Shown: one piece after another, positions 35,658 through 44,724 of the stretch
How positions within the stretch are numbered: position 1 is the stretch's first letter
Layout of the letters: every line of letters begins with the position of its first letter
NCBI GenBank assembly: GCA_964494985.1
Contig: CAZBUB010000006.1
Coordinates: 12,914-76,913 of the forward strand
Direction: 5' to 3'
DNA length: 64,000 nucleotides
Source of the DNA: CAZBUB01 sp964494985
GTDB lineage: Bacteria > Desulfobacterota > Desulfovibrionia > Desulfovibrionales > Desulfothermaceae
The notes under the pieces: generated by a model
What the model saw: the letters and a program-made list of their open reading frames with translations, nothing else
Database searches by the model: none
What the model was told of the DNA's origin: nothing
Position numbers and translations under genes: made by a program

Positions 35658-36044
35658 ATGCCAGAAGCAGAAGGCAGGATTTTCGAGTTCAAGGGCCAGG
35701 AAAATATTCGGCCGGATTTCTTGGAAACCATCCCCCTGGAGGCTCCTGAGCAGTATATTAGGACCGAGACTCAGGAATTCGTGGCTGTTTGTCCTTTCAG
35801 CGGACTGCCGGATATTGCCAGGCTGACTATAGAGTATTACCCCCGAGGAGGCAAATGCATTGAGCTGAAATCATTGAAGTATTATATTGCCAGCTTCAAG
35901 GACGTGGGCATATACCAGGAGCAGGCCACGAAGCGTATCTATAAGGATCTCAGGCAAGTCCTGGAGACCGACCGGTTGCGGGTAAGTACCAGGTACAATG
36001 TACGAGGCGGATTTGTGACCACAGCTGTGCAAGGGGAGCTCTAG
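35658..36044 (+). CDS. queF: 7-cyano-7-deazaguanine (preQ0) reductase QueF
   Basis: 128 residues, short YkvM-type. The catalytic Cys45 and Asp52 sit in VCPFSGLPDIARL, with the expected spacing of seven, and the QueF motif ELKSLKYY follows. It reduces preQ0 to preQ1 with NADPH for queuosine in tRNA. The next gene is a queuosine-precursor transporter, consistent with salvage. Confidence 0.95.
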   Translation: MPEAEGRIFEFKGQENIRPDFLETIPLEAPEQYIRTETQEFVAVCPFSGLPDIARLTIEYYPRGGKCIELKSLKYYIASFKDVGIYQEQATKRIYKDLRQVLETDRLRVSTRYNVRGGFVTTAVQGEL

Positions 36045-36047
36045 GCC

Positions 36048-36689
36048 ATGGAGCCTGGCAAGGCAGAGATCCAGTTCGCATTTCTGCTCTTGGTCTGTTT
36101 GTTTGTGGGCAGCTTGACCATTTCAGCTGTCCTGGCGGCCAAGATTATCACTGTGTTGGGGATCACGGTCCCGGCTGGGGTCCTGGCCTATGCCTTGACC
36201 TTTATCTGCACTGATGTGATCAGCGAAATCTGGGGCAAACAGACCGCCAGGCTTGTCGTCTGGAGCGGATTTGCAGCCTTGGTTTTTGTGCTGCTTTTGA
36301 TCCAGCTGGCCCTTTACTGGCCTGCAGCGGAGATCTGGGGCCTGCAACAGGAGTTCGCAGCTATCCTGGGCGTGACTCCCAGGATTATTCTGGCCTCTGT
36401 AACCGCCTACCTCTGCAGCCAGCTCCTGGATGTGCAGGCCTTTCACTTTTGGAAAAGGGTGACCAGGCATAGGCATCTCTGGCTGCGCAACAACTTCTCC
36501 ACAGCCCTGTCCCAGCTGTTGGACTCCTTTGTCTTTATCAGCATCGCCTTCTATGGACAGGCGCCCATATATTCCCTGATCTGGGGCCAATGGGTGGTCA
36601 AGCTGGGCATTGCCCTGTTGGACACCGGGATAGTCTATCTCCTGGTCTGGTACTTAAGGCCCAGGGTGCGGGTACTGGCTTGCAATTGA
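36048..36689 (+). CDS. yhhQ: YhhQ family queuosine-precursor transporter
   Basis: 213 residues with about six hydrophobic helices (for example FAFLLLVCLFVGSLTISAVL, VVWSGFAALVFVLLLIQLAL). Family marks: FICTDVISEIWGK and LRNNFSTALSQLLDSFVFIS. YhhQ proteins import preQ0/preQ1. It starts 3 bp after queF, so QueF would act on the imported base. Its 3' end overlaps or abuts the next gene. Confidence 0.92.
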   Translation: MEPGKAEIQFAFLLLVCLFVGSLTISAVLAAKIITVLGITVPAGVLAYALTFICTDVISEIWGKQTARLVVWSGFAALVFVLLLIQLALYWPAAEIWGLQQEFAAILGVTPRIILASVTAYLCSQLLDVQAFHFWKRVTRHRHLWLRNNFSTALSQLLDSFVFISIAFYGQAPIYSLIWGQWVVKLGIALLDTGIVYLLVWYLRPRVRVLACN

Positions 36690-37849
36690 GGCGCGGTGAA
36701 CATGTTCTGGAGGTGCAGAGGCTGATCTGGCGGGGCAGGGGACTGGCCCGTCTGCCTGAGGGCAAGGTGGTCATCCTGGCTCCGGGGGCTTTTCCCGGGG
36801 AGACTGTGCGGGCAGCTGTTACCAAGGAGAAAAAAGATCACCTCCAGGCCAGGGTGGAAGAGATCCTGGAGCCTTTGAACAAAAGAAGGCCCCATCCCTG
36901 TCCCAGGGCCGGGATCTGCGGGGGCTGCACCTTCGGAGTCCTGCCTCAGAGGCTGCAGCTAGGGCTGAAGCTGGATTTGGTCCGGGAAACTCTGCGCAGG
37001 CAGTTGCCTTCTTCCTGCAGGCACCAGGCTGAGCTGGACTGCAAGGTCTATCCCAGCAGGCCGGCCTGGAGGTACCGCTGGCGGGGCAAGATCCAGGTCA
37101 GGGATGGAGATCCTTATTTGCAGGGCTTACAGGGCTCTGGGCTGGTCTACAGCCCAGACTGTCTGCTCTATGCCCGGCCTTTGGGGAGCAATCTGTCCGG
37201 GATCGCAGCAAGGCTCCAGGACGGCAGCCATATCCTGGCAGCCAGTCCCAGGGATCAACAGGTCAAGGCGGCTGACGAATCCGGGACAATTCTGTTGCCT
37301 TTTGATCATTACGGCTTTGATCTGAAGCTGCCCCCTAGAATCTTTTTCCAGGCCAACTGGGCACTGAACCAGACCCTGGTGGAACTGGTCTGCTCCAGGC
37401 TCCGGGGCTGGGAGCGGGTAGCGGACATGTACTGCGGGGCAGGCAATTTTGCTCTGCCCCTGGCTCTGCAAGGGAAGCAGGTTCTGGCCCTGGACAGGGA
37501 TTTTCAGGCAGTGGCTGCAGGCAGGGCGAATGCCAGAAGGCTGGGCCTGGACAATGTCTGGTTCCAGGCCTTAAATCTGAACAAAAAGGACTTCATGAGC
37601 AGGCTCTGCAGGTTCAAGCCCCAGGCGCTGATCCTGGATCCGCCGCGCAGCGGGGCTGGCAAGGCCTTACAGGGCCTGCAGGAGCTTGGGGAGCTTAAGG
37701 AAATGCTCTGGGTTTCCTGCGATTTGGTGAATACCTGCAGGGATTTAGCCTTTTTTCTGGGCTCGGGTTGGAGGATAACTGAGATGATCCTATTGGATAT
37801 GTTCCCCCAGACCTGGCATTTGGAGATGCTGCTTAGGCTGCAGAGGTAG
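36686..37849 (+). CDS. TrmA/RlmD-family RNA 5-methyluridine methyltransferase
   Basis: About 387 residues if read from TTG 36686 at the yhhQ stop; the true start is uncertain because no clear ribosome site is seen. N-terminal TRAM-like region, then an Fe-S cluster motif PCPRAGICGGCTFG, the SAM motif DMYCGAGNFALPLAL, LDPPRSGAGKAL, and the catalytic Cys in WVSCDLVNTCRDLA. It methylates uridine C5 in rRNA or tRNA; the target (23S U1939/U747 or tRNA U54) cannot be told. It completes an RNA-modification trio with queF and yhhQ. Confidence 0.88.
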   Translation: MRRGEHVLEVQRLIWRGRGLARLPEGKVVILAPGAFPGETVRAAVTKEKKDHLQARVEEILEPLNKRRPHPCPRAGICGGCTFGVLPQRLQLGLKLDLVRETLRRQLPSSCRHQAELDCKVYPSRPAWRYRWRGKIQVRDGDPYLQGLQGSGLVYSPDCLLYARPLGSNLSGIAARLQDGSHILAASPRDQQVKAADESGTILLPFDHYGFDLKLPPRIFFQANWALNQTLVELVCSRLRGWERVADMYCGAGNFALPLALQGKQVLALDRDFQAVAAGRANARRLGLDNVWFQALNLNKKDFMSRLCRFKPQALILDPPRSGAGKALQGLQELGELKEMLWVSCDLVNTCRDLAFFLGSGWRITEMILLDMFPQTWHLEMLLRLQR

Positions 37850-37942
37850 GCTTAGCAGCTGGAAGAAAGGATGCAAGACGCTCCGGCCCTGGGGGCGAGC
37901 GCTACTCGTTCCTTGCCCATCCGTGATTTTCATGCTGATAAC

Positions 37943-38261
37943 GTAACTATTCACCAGGCCCGGGGGTTCGGCCCACAGGACTCAAAAAACTCGCTCCTAA
38001 GAATGCGTAAAGCAAAAGTTTTATATTGGACCTCTTGAACTTCCAGAGGATTATGGTGGACTTTGAGGTTGAAAAGCGTGCACAGTTTTGCTGAACGTAT
38101 TCTAGATTGCTCAGATCCGGCACTTACTTTTGCAGGCCTATTCGAATCGTTAAAACGAAAAAATAACAGAAGTAGGTGCCGGAAGCCTGTGGCCGAACCC
38201 CCGGACCTTGGTTTCTTCCTCGGTAATACTTATCCGAGCATAGGAGATGGTGAATCAATAC
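37943..38261 (+). repeat. Dispersed nested palindromic repeat, copy B (long form, 319 bp)
   Basis: Left end GTAACTATTCACCA at 37943-37956, right end to 38261. The main stem is 37957-37979 with 38186-38207; the second stem AGAATGCGTAAAGCAAAA pairs with TTTTGCTGAACGTATTCT. It carries the same apical hairpin as copy A (38117-38131 with 38169-38182). It fills most of the 445-bp gap between the convergent methyltransferase and dxs genes; the remaining 90 bp at 37850-37942 show nothing else. Confidence 0.85.
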
Positions 38262-38294
38262 CTTATAACCTGACAATGCCCATATGATGCGGCA

Positions 38295-40208
38295 CTAGCC
38301 AGAAGCCAAAAGTTCCAGCAGGGCCTGTTTGATGCTCTCCTGGTCCAGGCCGGCCAGGCTGCGCAGCTCGTCTTGCTTGCCGTGCTCCCAGAAGCGGTCC
38401 TGCAGGCCCAGTCTGCGCACATGAAGGTCCTGCAACAGATCCTGGTCAGCTAAAAGCTCCAGCGCAGCAGAGGAGAAACCACCCTGCAGGGCGTTTTCCT
38501 CTACAAATAGAAGCCTCTTGGTCTTGGTGGCCAGCTCCAAAATCTGCTCCTCGGGCAAGGGCTTGACAAACCTGGTGTTGAATACAGTCAGACTGAGATT
38601 TTGCTCCTTTTCTAGCTCCTGGGCTGCCTGCCAAGCGGTACAGACCATGCTGCCCACTGCCAGGATTGCCGCATCCTGCCCGTCCTGCAAAAGCTCCCCC
38701 TGGCCTGGATCAATTTCCAGGCACTGCTGACGAAGTTCTTTTCCCGGCCCCTGGCCCCTGGGGTAGCGGATGGCCACAGGTCCGGGCTGTTGCAGGGCAA
38801 AGACAAGCATATCTTGCAATTCAGGCTCATCCTTGGGAGCCATCAGGGTCATGTTAGGGATATGTCGCAAATAGCTCAGATCAAATGCCCCGTGGTGGGT
38901 GGCCCCATCTTCACCTACCAATCCGGCCCGATCCAGGCAAAAGACCACTGGCAGATTCTGCAGGCAGACATCATGCACTATCTGGTCATAAGAGCGCTGC
39001 AGGAAGGTGGAATAGATGCAGACCACCGGCTTGAAACCCTGGCTGGCCAGGCCTGCGGCAAAGGTGACTGCATGCTGCTCGCAGATGCCCACGTCAAAGA
39101 ATCTATCCGGATAGGAAGCCTTGAAGTCACCCAGGCCAGTGCCTTCGGGCATAGCCGCGCTGATGGCCAGCACTCGCTGATCCTGGCTGGCCAGGGTGCA
39201 TAAGCTTTGGCCCAATACAGTGCTGTAATCCGGAGCGGTTTTGTGCTTTGAGGTCGACTTTTGGCCTGTTTGGGGCTCAAAACAGCCTACCCCATGGAAA
39301 TGGGTAGGGTTTTTTTCTGCCGGAGGATAGCCTTTGCCTTTGGTGGTCAAGGCATGCACCAGCACAGGCCCTTGCATGCTCCGGACCTGCTCCAGGACAG
39401 TCAAAAGGTGCTGCAGGTTGTGGCCATTGATAGGACCCAGGTAAGTGAACTTGAAGGCCTCGAAAAGCATGCCCGGGGTGAAAAAACTCTTCAGGGACTC
39501 TTCGCTGCGCCTGGCGTAGTTGACCAGTTCATCCCCTATGCGGGGCACCTGGCGCAACCAGCTTTTTAAGTCCTCTTTAAAGCGCAAAAATCTTTGGTCA
39601 GCCAGCTTACGGCTGAAAAATGAGGACAGGGCGCCTACGTTTTTGGAGATGGACATCTCGTTGTCATTTAAAATAACCACCAGGTCCCGGTCCAGATCAC
39701 CGGCCTGATTCAGGCCTTCGTAGGCCAGACCTGCGGTCATGGAGCCATCTCCAATAACTGCCAGGACTTTGTGCTTTTGCTGCAGGAGGTCCCTGGCTAT
39801 TGCCATGCCCAAGGCAGCAGAAACAGAGGTGCTGGAGTGGCCTACTCCGAAATGGTCGTATTTTGATTCCTGTCTGTTGGGAAAACCGCTTATTCCGCCT
39901 TTCTGGCGCAGAGTGCGGAAACGCTCCTGTCCCTGGGTCAGGATCTTGTAAGCGTAGCTTTGATGCCCTACATCCCAAATGAGTTTATCTGCTTCTGGAT
40001 CAAATAACTTGAGCAGAGCCACTGTGAGCTCCACCACCCCCAAGGAAGGAGCCAGGTGCCCTCCGGTGCAGGATACAGTCTTGATAATCTCCTGGCGTAG
40101 CTCGTCTGTTAGTTGCTGCAGCTGTTGCAGGCTAAGCTCCTGTACTTGCTGGGGCCTGCTGATAAGCGGGAGCAGTTTTGCATTCTCAATGTGTTCCATG
40201 GCTGTCAA
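38295..40208 (-). CDS. dxs: 1-deoxy-D-xylulose-5-phosphate synthase
   Basis: 637 residues, full length. Thiamine-diphosphate motif GDGSMTAGLAYEGLNQAGD, early HxS in HLAPSLGVVELT, and DRAGLVGEDGATHHGAFDLS in the transketolase middle domain. It makes DXP from pyruvate and glyceraldehyde-3-phosphate, the entry of the MEP pathway. It starts 2 bp after ispA and is the last gene of a six-gene minus-strand run. Confidence 0.97.
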   Translation of the reverse strand: MTAMEHIENAKLLPLISRPQQVQELSLQQLQQLTDELRQEIIKTVSCTGGHLAPSLGVVELTVALLKLFDPEADKLIWDVGHQSYAYKILTQGQERFRTLRQKGGISGFPNRQESKYDHFGVGHSSTSVSAALGMAIARDLLQQKHKVLAVIGDGSMTAGLAYEGLNQAGDLDRDLVVILNDNEMSISKNVGALSSFFSRKLADQRFLRFKEDLKSWLRQVPRIGDELVNYARRSEESLKSFFTPGMLFEAFKFTYLGPINGHNLQHLLTVLEQVRSMQGPVLVHALTTKGKGYPPAEKNPTHFHGVGCFEPQTGQKSTSKHKTAPDYSTVLGQSLCTLASQDQRVLAISAAMPEGTGLGDFKASYPDRFFDVGICEQHAVTFAAGLASQGFKPVVCIYSTFLQRSYDQIVHDVCLQNLPVVFCLDRAGLVGEDGATHHGAFDLSYLRHIPNMTLMAPKDEPELQDMLVFALQQPGPVAIRYPRGQGPGKELRQQCLEIDPGQGELLQDGQDAAILAVGSMVCTAWQAAQELEKEQNLSLTVFNTRFVKPLPEEQILELATKTKRLLFVEENALQGGFSSAALELLADQDLLQDLHVRRLGLQDRFWEHGKQDELRSLAGLDQESIKQALLELLASG

Positions 40209-40210
40209 TC

Positions 40211-41086
40211 TTATTGTACCCTGTGCATGATGTAGTGGGCCAGCTGGCGCAAAAAATCAGCCTGGGGGCCTTGATAGTCTGAGATGGCCTCCTTGGCCTG
40301 TTGCACTAGGTCCTGCCCTAAGCGCATGCTTTCATCCAGACCCATTAAGCCTGGATAGGTCAGCTTGCCCTGGGCCTGATCGCTGCCCACTGGTTTGCCC
40401 ATCTTTTGGCTATCCCCAGTTATGTCCAAAATGTCGTCAGCCACCTGGAAGGCCAGGCCTACAGCCTGGCCAAAGGCCTCTACCTTTTGCAGATCCTTTT
40501 GTTTTGCCCCTGCCAAAATGGCCCCACAACAGCAGGAGCAGCTAAGCATGGCCCCGGTTTTCAGGCTGTGCATCTCTTTTAGGCTCTGCACGGAGGCCTG
40601 GCCCTGGCCGGTGAGCTGCATATCCAAAACCTGACCTCCCACCATGCCTGCCGGGCCTGCTGCCTGGGCCACATTGCGGGCTGCTGCCAAGAGTAGGTCC
40701 GAATCGAGATCAGGGCTCAGCATAAGCTCAAAAGCCCGGGTCAAAAGACCGTCTCCAGCCAGGATGGCCAGGGCCTCTCCAAAACGGATATGGCTGGAGG
40801 GCTGCCCCCGGCGCAGATCATCGTTATCCATGGCGGGCAGATCATCATGCACCAGGGAATAGGTGTGGATCAGCTCCAAGGCTGAGGCAAAGCTGATTAT
40901 CCTGTTGGGATCCAGGCCAAAATGTTCAGCCCAGGCCAGGCAGAGCACTGGCCTGATACGTTTGCCTCCGGCCTGGAGGCTGTAATGCATGGCTTTTGTC
41001 AGCTGCTCCGGCTGATCTGGGTCCTGCAGGCAGTCTGCCAGAAAAGCCTCTACTTTTTGTCTGTAGTCTTCAAACATGGTTTTCAT
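40211..41086 (-). CDS. ispA: Geranyl/farnesyl diphosphate synthase
   Basis: 291 residues from ATG 41086 with AGGAGG 9 nt upstream, overlapping xseB by 17 bp. First Asp-rich motif DDLPAMDNDDLRRG (with short two-residue bulky insert typical of short-chain bacterial enzymes) and second DDILDITGD. It condenses IPP with DMAPP/GPP to farnesyl diphosphate, the precursor of menaquinone side chain and undecaprenol. The xseB-ispA-dxs order is common in proteobacteria. Confidence 0.96.
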   Translation of the reverse strand: MKTMFEDYRQKVEAFLADCLQDPDQPEQLTKAMHYSLQAGGKRIRPVLCLAWAEHFGLDPNRIISFASALELIHTYSLVHDDLPAMDNDDLRRGQPSSHIRFGEALAILAGDGLLTRAFELMLSPDLDSDLLLAAARNVAQAAGPAGMVGGQVLDMQLTGQGQASVQSLKEMHSLKTGAMLSCSCCCGAILAGAKQKDLQKVEAFGQAVGLAFQVADDILDITGDSQKMGKPVGSDQAQGKLTYPGLMGLDESMRLGQDLVQQAKEAISDYQGPQADFLRQLAHYIMHRVQ

Positions 41087-41330
41087 TGCCAGGGTCCTCC
41101 TGATCTCCCTTCCAGACTGCAGGCTCCAAGTCCTGGAGCATGCCCTGGGCGTAGATCTGGATCTTGTGCCTGGCCTGCTCCAGATTTTGCCTGCAGCTTT
41201 TGGCCAGCTCGCTGCCTTCCTTGAACAGGGCCAAGCCCTCCTCCAGGGGAAGATCCTGGTTTTCCAGCTTGCGAACTATTTCCTGCAATCTGGCCAGTTT
41301 TTCCTCGAAGCTTGTCTCTTCTTGGTCCAT
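41070..41330 (-). CDS. xseB: Exodeoxyribonuclease VII small subunit
   Basis: 86 residues from ATG 41330. Family text FEEKLARLQEIVRKLENQDL and EEGLALFKEGSELAKSCRQN. It binds XseA to form exonuclease VII, which degrades single-stranded DNA. It is separated from xseA by 258 bp that include repeat copy D, unusual for two subunits often coupled tightly. Confidence 0.95.
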   Translation of the reverse strand: MDQEETSFEEKLARLQEIVRKLENQDLPLEEGLALFKEGSELAKSCRQNLEQARHKIQIYAQGMLQDLEPAVWKGDQEDPGNENHV

Positions 41331-41504
41331 TTCAGTCTTTATGTTTTTGGTGTCAAATGTGGAGAAAGTTCCAATATTACAAATACCAAACAGCAAAAGT
41401 AACTATTGCCGTGAAAATGCGGGGCTTCGCAGGCCGGACTGTGCCTATTGCCGGATTTGGTCCGGTATACGTAATTTTCATCCCTGGGGGCGAAAAAAAT
41501 TTTA

Positions 41505-41577
41505 TGAAGGATTCACCAAGTCATTGGCTTCTTCATCGGTAGAGTTTATCCGGGCACAACAGATGGTAAATAAATAC
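41505..41577 (+). repeat. Dispersed repeat, copy D (short core form)
   Basis: Core-only copy: GATTCACCA near 41510, TTGGCTTCTTCATCGG in the middle, and AGATGGTAAATAAATAC at the right end (41561-41577). It lacks the inner stems of copies A-C. It lies between xseA and xseB, both on the opposite strand. The adjacent bases 41420-41460 contain small GC-rich hairpins of unclear relation. Confidence 0.7.
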
Positions 41578-41588
41578 CAGCAAACAAG

Positions 41589-42926
41589 CTATTTTTGCAC
41601 CCTGGCCTGAAGCATGTCTTTCCTGGTTCTGATCCAGAGCAGGTCCCCAGGAGCCACCTGGTTTTTGTGCCGTAACAGGCTTTGGTCCTTGTCCACCCAT
41701 ACCAGACTGTAGCCCTTGGCCAATGGGGCTTCAGGATCAGCCTGCTGCAGGCGCAGGGCAAGCTCTTTCATGTTTTGTTCCTGGGTCTGTAACATTTGTC
41801 TGGCTGCTGCCAGAAGCCTGTGCTGCAGATCCCGGATGGCATTTAGCTGCAGCCCCCACTCTCTGGGGGAATAGCATCTGGCCAGTCTGGTTGCGCTGTC
41901 CTGCAGTCTGGCCTCTTTTCTTTGCAGCAAAAGCTGCCCCCGGCGCACGAGCTCGGGAGCTAGCATTTCCAGCAGCTCCAGCCTGCGCTGCAGGCCCTGT
42001 CTCGGAGAGAGCCATTGCAAGGCCCTTTCCAGCTCCTTGAGGCTTTGCTCTTTGTCTGCCTGCAGTCTTTGCCAGCTGGACAAAAGCAGGCCCTCCAGCT
42101 CGTCCAGCTCCTGGGCCAGCCTGGATCTCTCCGGCCAAAGCAGTTGCGCTGCATGGCTCGGGGTGGAAGCCCGAACATCTGCCACAAGGTCGGCAATGCT
42201 CAGGTCGCTCTCGTGGCCTATTCCTGTGAGTACAGGGATCTTGGATTCGTGGATGGCTCGGGCCACCTCCTCACTGTTAAAACACCACAGATCCTCCAGG
42301 GAGCCTCCGCCCCGGATCAAAACCAGCACCTGGGCCCAGGCCTCCAGGTTGGCTTCCTGGAGGGCAGCGGTCAGATTTTCTTCAGCCCCTTGGCCCTGGA
42401 CCAGGCTGGGGTAGATACGAATTTCACCTGGCCAGCCACGATCCTGGCTCAAGCGCAAGAAGTCCTGCAGGGCTGCCCCGCTAGGGGCGGTAACCACGCC
42501 CACCCGCTGCGGATGGGCAGGCAGCTGTCTTTTGTTTTCCACAGCGAACCAGCCCCTTGCAGCCAGCTTCTGCTTCAAGGCCTCGAACTCCAAGTGGAGC
42601 TTGCCAGCGCCGGAGAGCTCTACTTGTTCTGCCAGGAGCTGATAGGTGCCCCGTGGTGGGTATACAGAGATTCGTCCGGCGCAGAGCACTTCCAACCCTG
42701 TATCCAGCTCCTTAAGTGCCTGCTGGGCCCCTCTGCCCGTCTGGCTGGATTTGAACCAGACCACCTGCAGGCTGGCCCGGTCATCCTTCAGGGTGAAATA
42801 GACATGTCCGGAGCCGGGTTTGGAGAGACTGCCGACCTGGCCCCGGACCCAAATTAGGGGGAATTCTCCCTGCAAAACCTCCTGAATGGCCTGGTTAAGT
42901 TCGCTGATACTGAATATATGGGGCAT
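41589..42926 (-). CDS. xseA: Exodeoxyribonuclease VII large subunit
   Basis: 445 residues from ATG 42926 (a TTG 6 bp upstream is possible). OB-fold N-terminus (FPLIWVRGQVGSLSKPGSGH, VYFTLKDDRASLQVV), then the catalytic domain with RVGVVTAPSGAALQDFL, LIRGGGSLEDLWCFN and TGIGHESDLSIADLVADVRA, and a long coiled coil before the C-terminus (about 265-400). Forms exonuclease VII with XseB. It follows proS by 32 bp. Confidence 0.96.
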   Translation of the reverse strand: MPHIFSISELNQAIQEVLQGEFPLIWVRGQVGSLSKPGSGHVYFTLKDDRASLQVVWFKSSQTGRGAQQALKELDTGLEVLCAGRISVYPPRGTYQLLAEQVELSGAGKLHLEFEALKQKLAARGWFAVENKRQLPAHPQRVGVVTAPSGAALQDFLRLSQDRGWPGEIRIYPSLVQGQGAEENLTAALQEANLEAWAQVLVLIRGGGSLEDLWCFNSEEVARAIHESKIPVLTGIGHESDLSIADLVADVRASTPSHAAQLLWPERSRLAQELDELEGLLLSSWQRLQADKEQSLKELERALQWLSPRQGLQRRLELLEMLAPELVRRGQLLLQRKEARLQDSATRLARCYSPREWGLQLNAIRDLQHRLLAAARQMLQTQEQNMKELALRLQQADPEAPLAKGYSLVWVDKDQSLLRHKNQVAPGDLLWIRTRKDMLQARVQK

Positions 42927-42958
42927 AACCAACTATCTTTTGGATAGATCCTGGAGAG

Positions 42959-44701
42959 CTAAAGCCCTGGACTCTGCTCCTGCAGGCCCCAGCCAGACCA
43001 GACCTGGCTCCTCCAGGCCTGAAAGGCGTTTTGAAAATGCTCCAGCTCCAGCTCCTGCCTTGCCCCGCTTCTGCGGTCCTTGACCTCCACCAGGCCCTTT
43101 TTAAGGCCCTTGGAGCCTATTATTATCTGCAAGGGCAGGCCCAAGAGGTCCGAGTCTTTGAACTTGAATCCGGCCCTTTCCTGTCTGTCGTCCAAGAGCA
43201 CATCCAGACCGCTGTGTTGAAGGTCTTGGTAAATCCCAAAGGCCTTTTCGCGCACATGCTCCTCGTCAGGATTCAAAACCAGGATGCAGACCTCGAACGG
43301 GGCGATGGGAGGAGGGAAAATGATGCCTTGCTGGTCATGATTTTGTTCTATGGCCGCTGCCAAAATCCGGCTGATGCCGATGCCGTAACAGCCCATATAA
43401 AGCTCTTGCTGTCTGCCCTGCTCGTTCAAAAACAGGGCCTGCATGGCTCGGCTGTACTTGGTGCCCAGCTGGAAGACATGGCCCACCTCAATGCCTTTCT
43501 GGAAGCTTATCGCAGCTCCGCATTCCGGGCAGGGATCTCCTTCCCGGATGTTGGCCAAATCCAGGTAGGAGTTGATTTGCGCATCCCGATCCAAATCCAG
43601 GTGCAGGAGATGGGCGTCTGCCTGATTCGCCCCAGCTGCCCAGTCTGTATCCGCTTGCAGGCTCTGGTCAGCCAAGATTCGCATTTGCAGTCCCTTGGGT
43701 CCAGAAAAGCCCATGGGAGCTCCGGTCCAGGCCTGGATCTGTTCTGCAGAGGCCAGATTCAGCTCTGAGGCGTTTAAGTAGTTCCTGAGCTTGACCTCGT
43801 TTAGCTCCCTGTCTCCGGGCACAAGCGCGGCCACCGGCTCTCCGTCAGCCTCGTAGAGCAGTGTTTTAAGCACCCTGGCTGGATGCAGGTCCAAGTACTC
43901 AGCCACATCCAGGACTGTGTGCATGCCCGGGGTACTTACCTGCTCTGGCTGAGGGCAGGCCTGTTTGTCTTTACCCGCCTGCTGGGGTACCTGGGCCTTT
44001 TCCAGATTGGCGGCGTAGCCGCAGCTAGCGCAAACAGCAATAGTATCTTCCCCTGTTTCAGCAAGGACCATAAACTCATGGGAACGGCTGCCTCCAATGG
44101 GTCCGGAATCAGCCTCCACAGCCCTGAAGCTAAGCCCCATGCTGGAGAAGAGCTTCTGATAAGCCTCAAACATTCGGGAATAGCTCTCCTGGCAGGCCTT
44201 TTGATCCACATCAAAGGAGTAGGCGTCCTTCATGATGAATTCCCGGCAGCGCATAAGCCCGAATCTGGGCCGGATCTCGTCTCTGAACTTGGTCTGGATC
44301 TGATACAGGTTCAGGGGCAGCTGGCGATAGGACCTAAGCTCGTTGCGCACCAGATCCGTGATAACCTCCTCATGGGTGGGCCCTAGGCAGAAGTCCCTGT
44401 TATGCCGATCCTTAAGGCGCATGAGCTCCCTGCCGTAGAGGTCCCAGCGTCCTGTCTCCTGCCAAATCTCTGCAGGCTGCACAAAGGGCAAAAGTACTTC
44501 CAGGCAGCCGGAAGCATTCATCTCCTGGCGTACCAGGGCCATGATCTTTTCCAGGGATCTGACCGCCAAGGGCAGGTAGGAGTAAATGCCTGAGGTCAGT
44601 CTGCGAATCATGCCTGCCCTGAGCAACAGCCTGTGGCTTGCAGTCTCCGCCTCTGCAGGATCCTCCTTCAAAGTTGGCACATAGTATTGACTAAATAACA
44701 T
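42959..44701 (-). CDS. proS: Prolyl-tRNA synthetase (bacterial type)
   Basis: 580 residues. Class II motif 2 RDEIRPRFGLMRCREFIMKD, AYSFD, motif 3 GCYGIGISRILAAAIEQNHD, and an INS-type editing insertion (about 225-400, VLKTLLYEADGEPVAALVPG). It charges tRNA-Pro. It lies between ispG and xseA on the same strand with short gaps, so shared transcription is likely. Confidence 0.97.
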   Translation of the reverse strand: MLFSQYYVPTLKEDPAEAETASHRLLLRAGMIRRLTSGIYSYLPLAVRSLEKIMALVRQEMNASGCLEVLLPFVQPAEIWQETGRWDLYGRELMRLKDRHNRDFCLGPTHEEVITDLVRNELRSYRQLPLNLYQIQTKFRDEIRPRFGLMRCREFIMKDAYSFDVDQKACQESYSRMFEAYQKLFSSMGLSFRAVEADSGPIGGSRSHEFMVLAETGEDTIAVCASCGYAANLEKAQVPQQAGKDKQACPQPEQVSTPGMHTVLDVAEYLDLHPARVLKTLLYEADGEPVAALVPGDRELNEVKLRNYLNASELNLASAEQIQAWTGAPMGFSGPKGLQMRILADQSLQADTDWAAGANQADAHLLHLDLDRDAQINSYLDLANIREGDPCPECGAAISFQKGIEVGHVFQLGTKYSRAMQALFLNEQGRQQELYMGCYGIGISRILAAAIEQNHDQQGIIFPPPIAPFEVCILVLNPDEEHVREKAFGIYQDLQHSGLDVLLDDRQERAGFKFKDSDLLGLPLQIIIGSKGLKKGLVEVKDRRSGARQELELEHFQNAFQAWRSQVWSGWGLQEQSPGL

Positions 44702-44724
44702 GGAGCTCCCCTAGCATTTTCTGG

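Noticed and set aside
38063..38287. 74-codon frame within repeat copy B
   Set aside because: Not preserved in copies A or C, so the repeat is non-coding.
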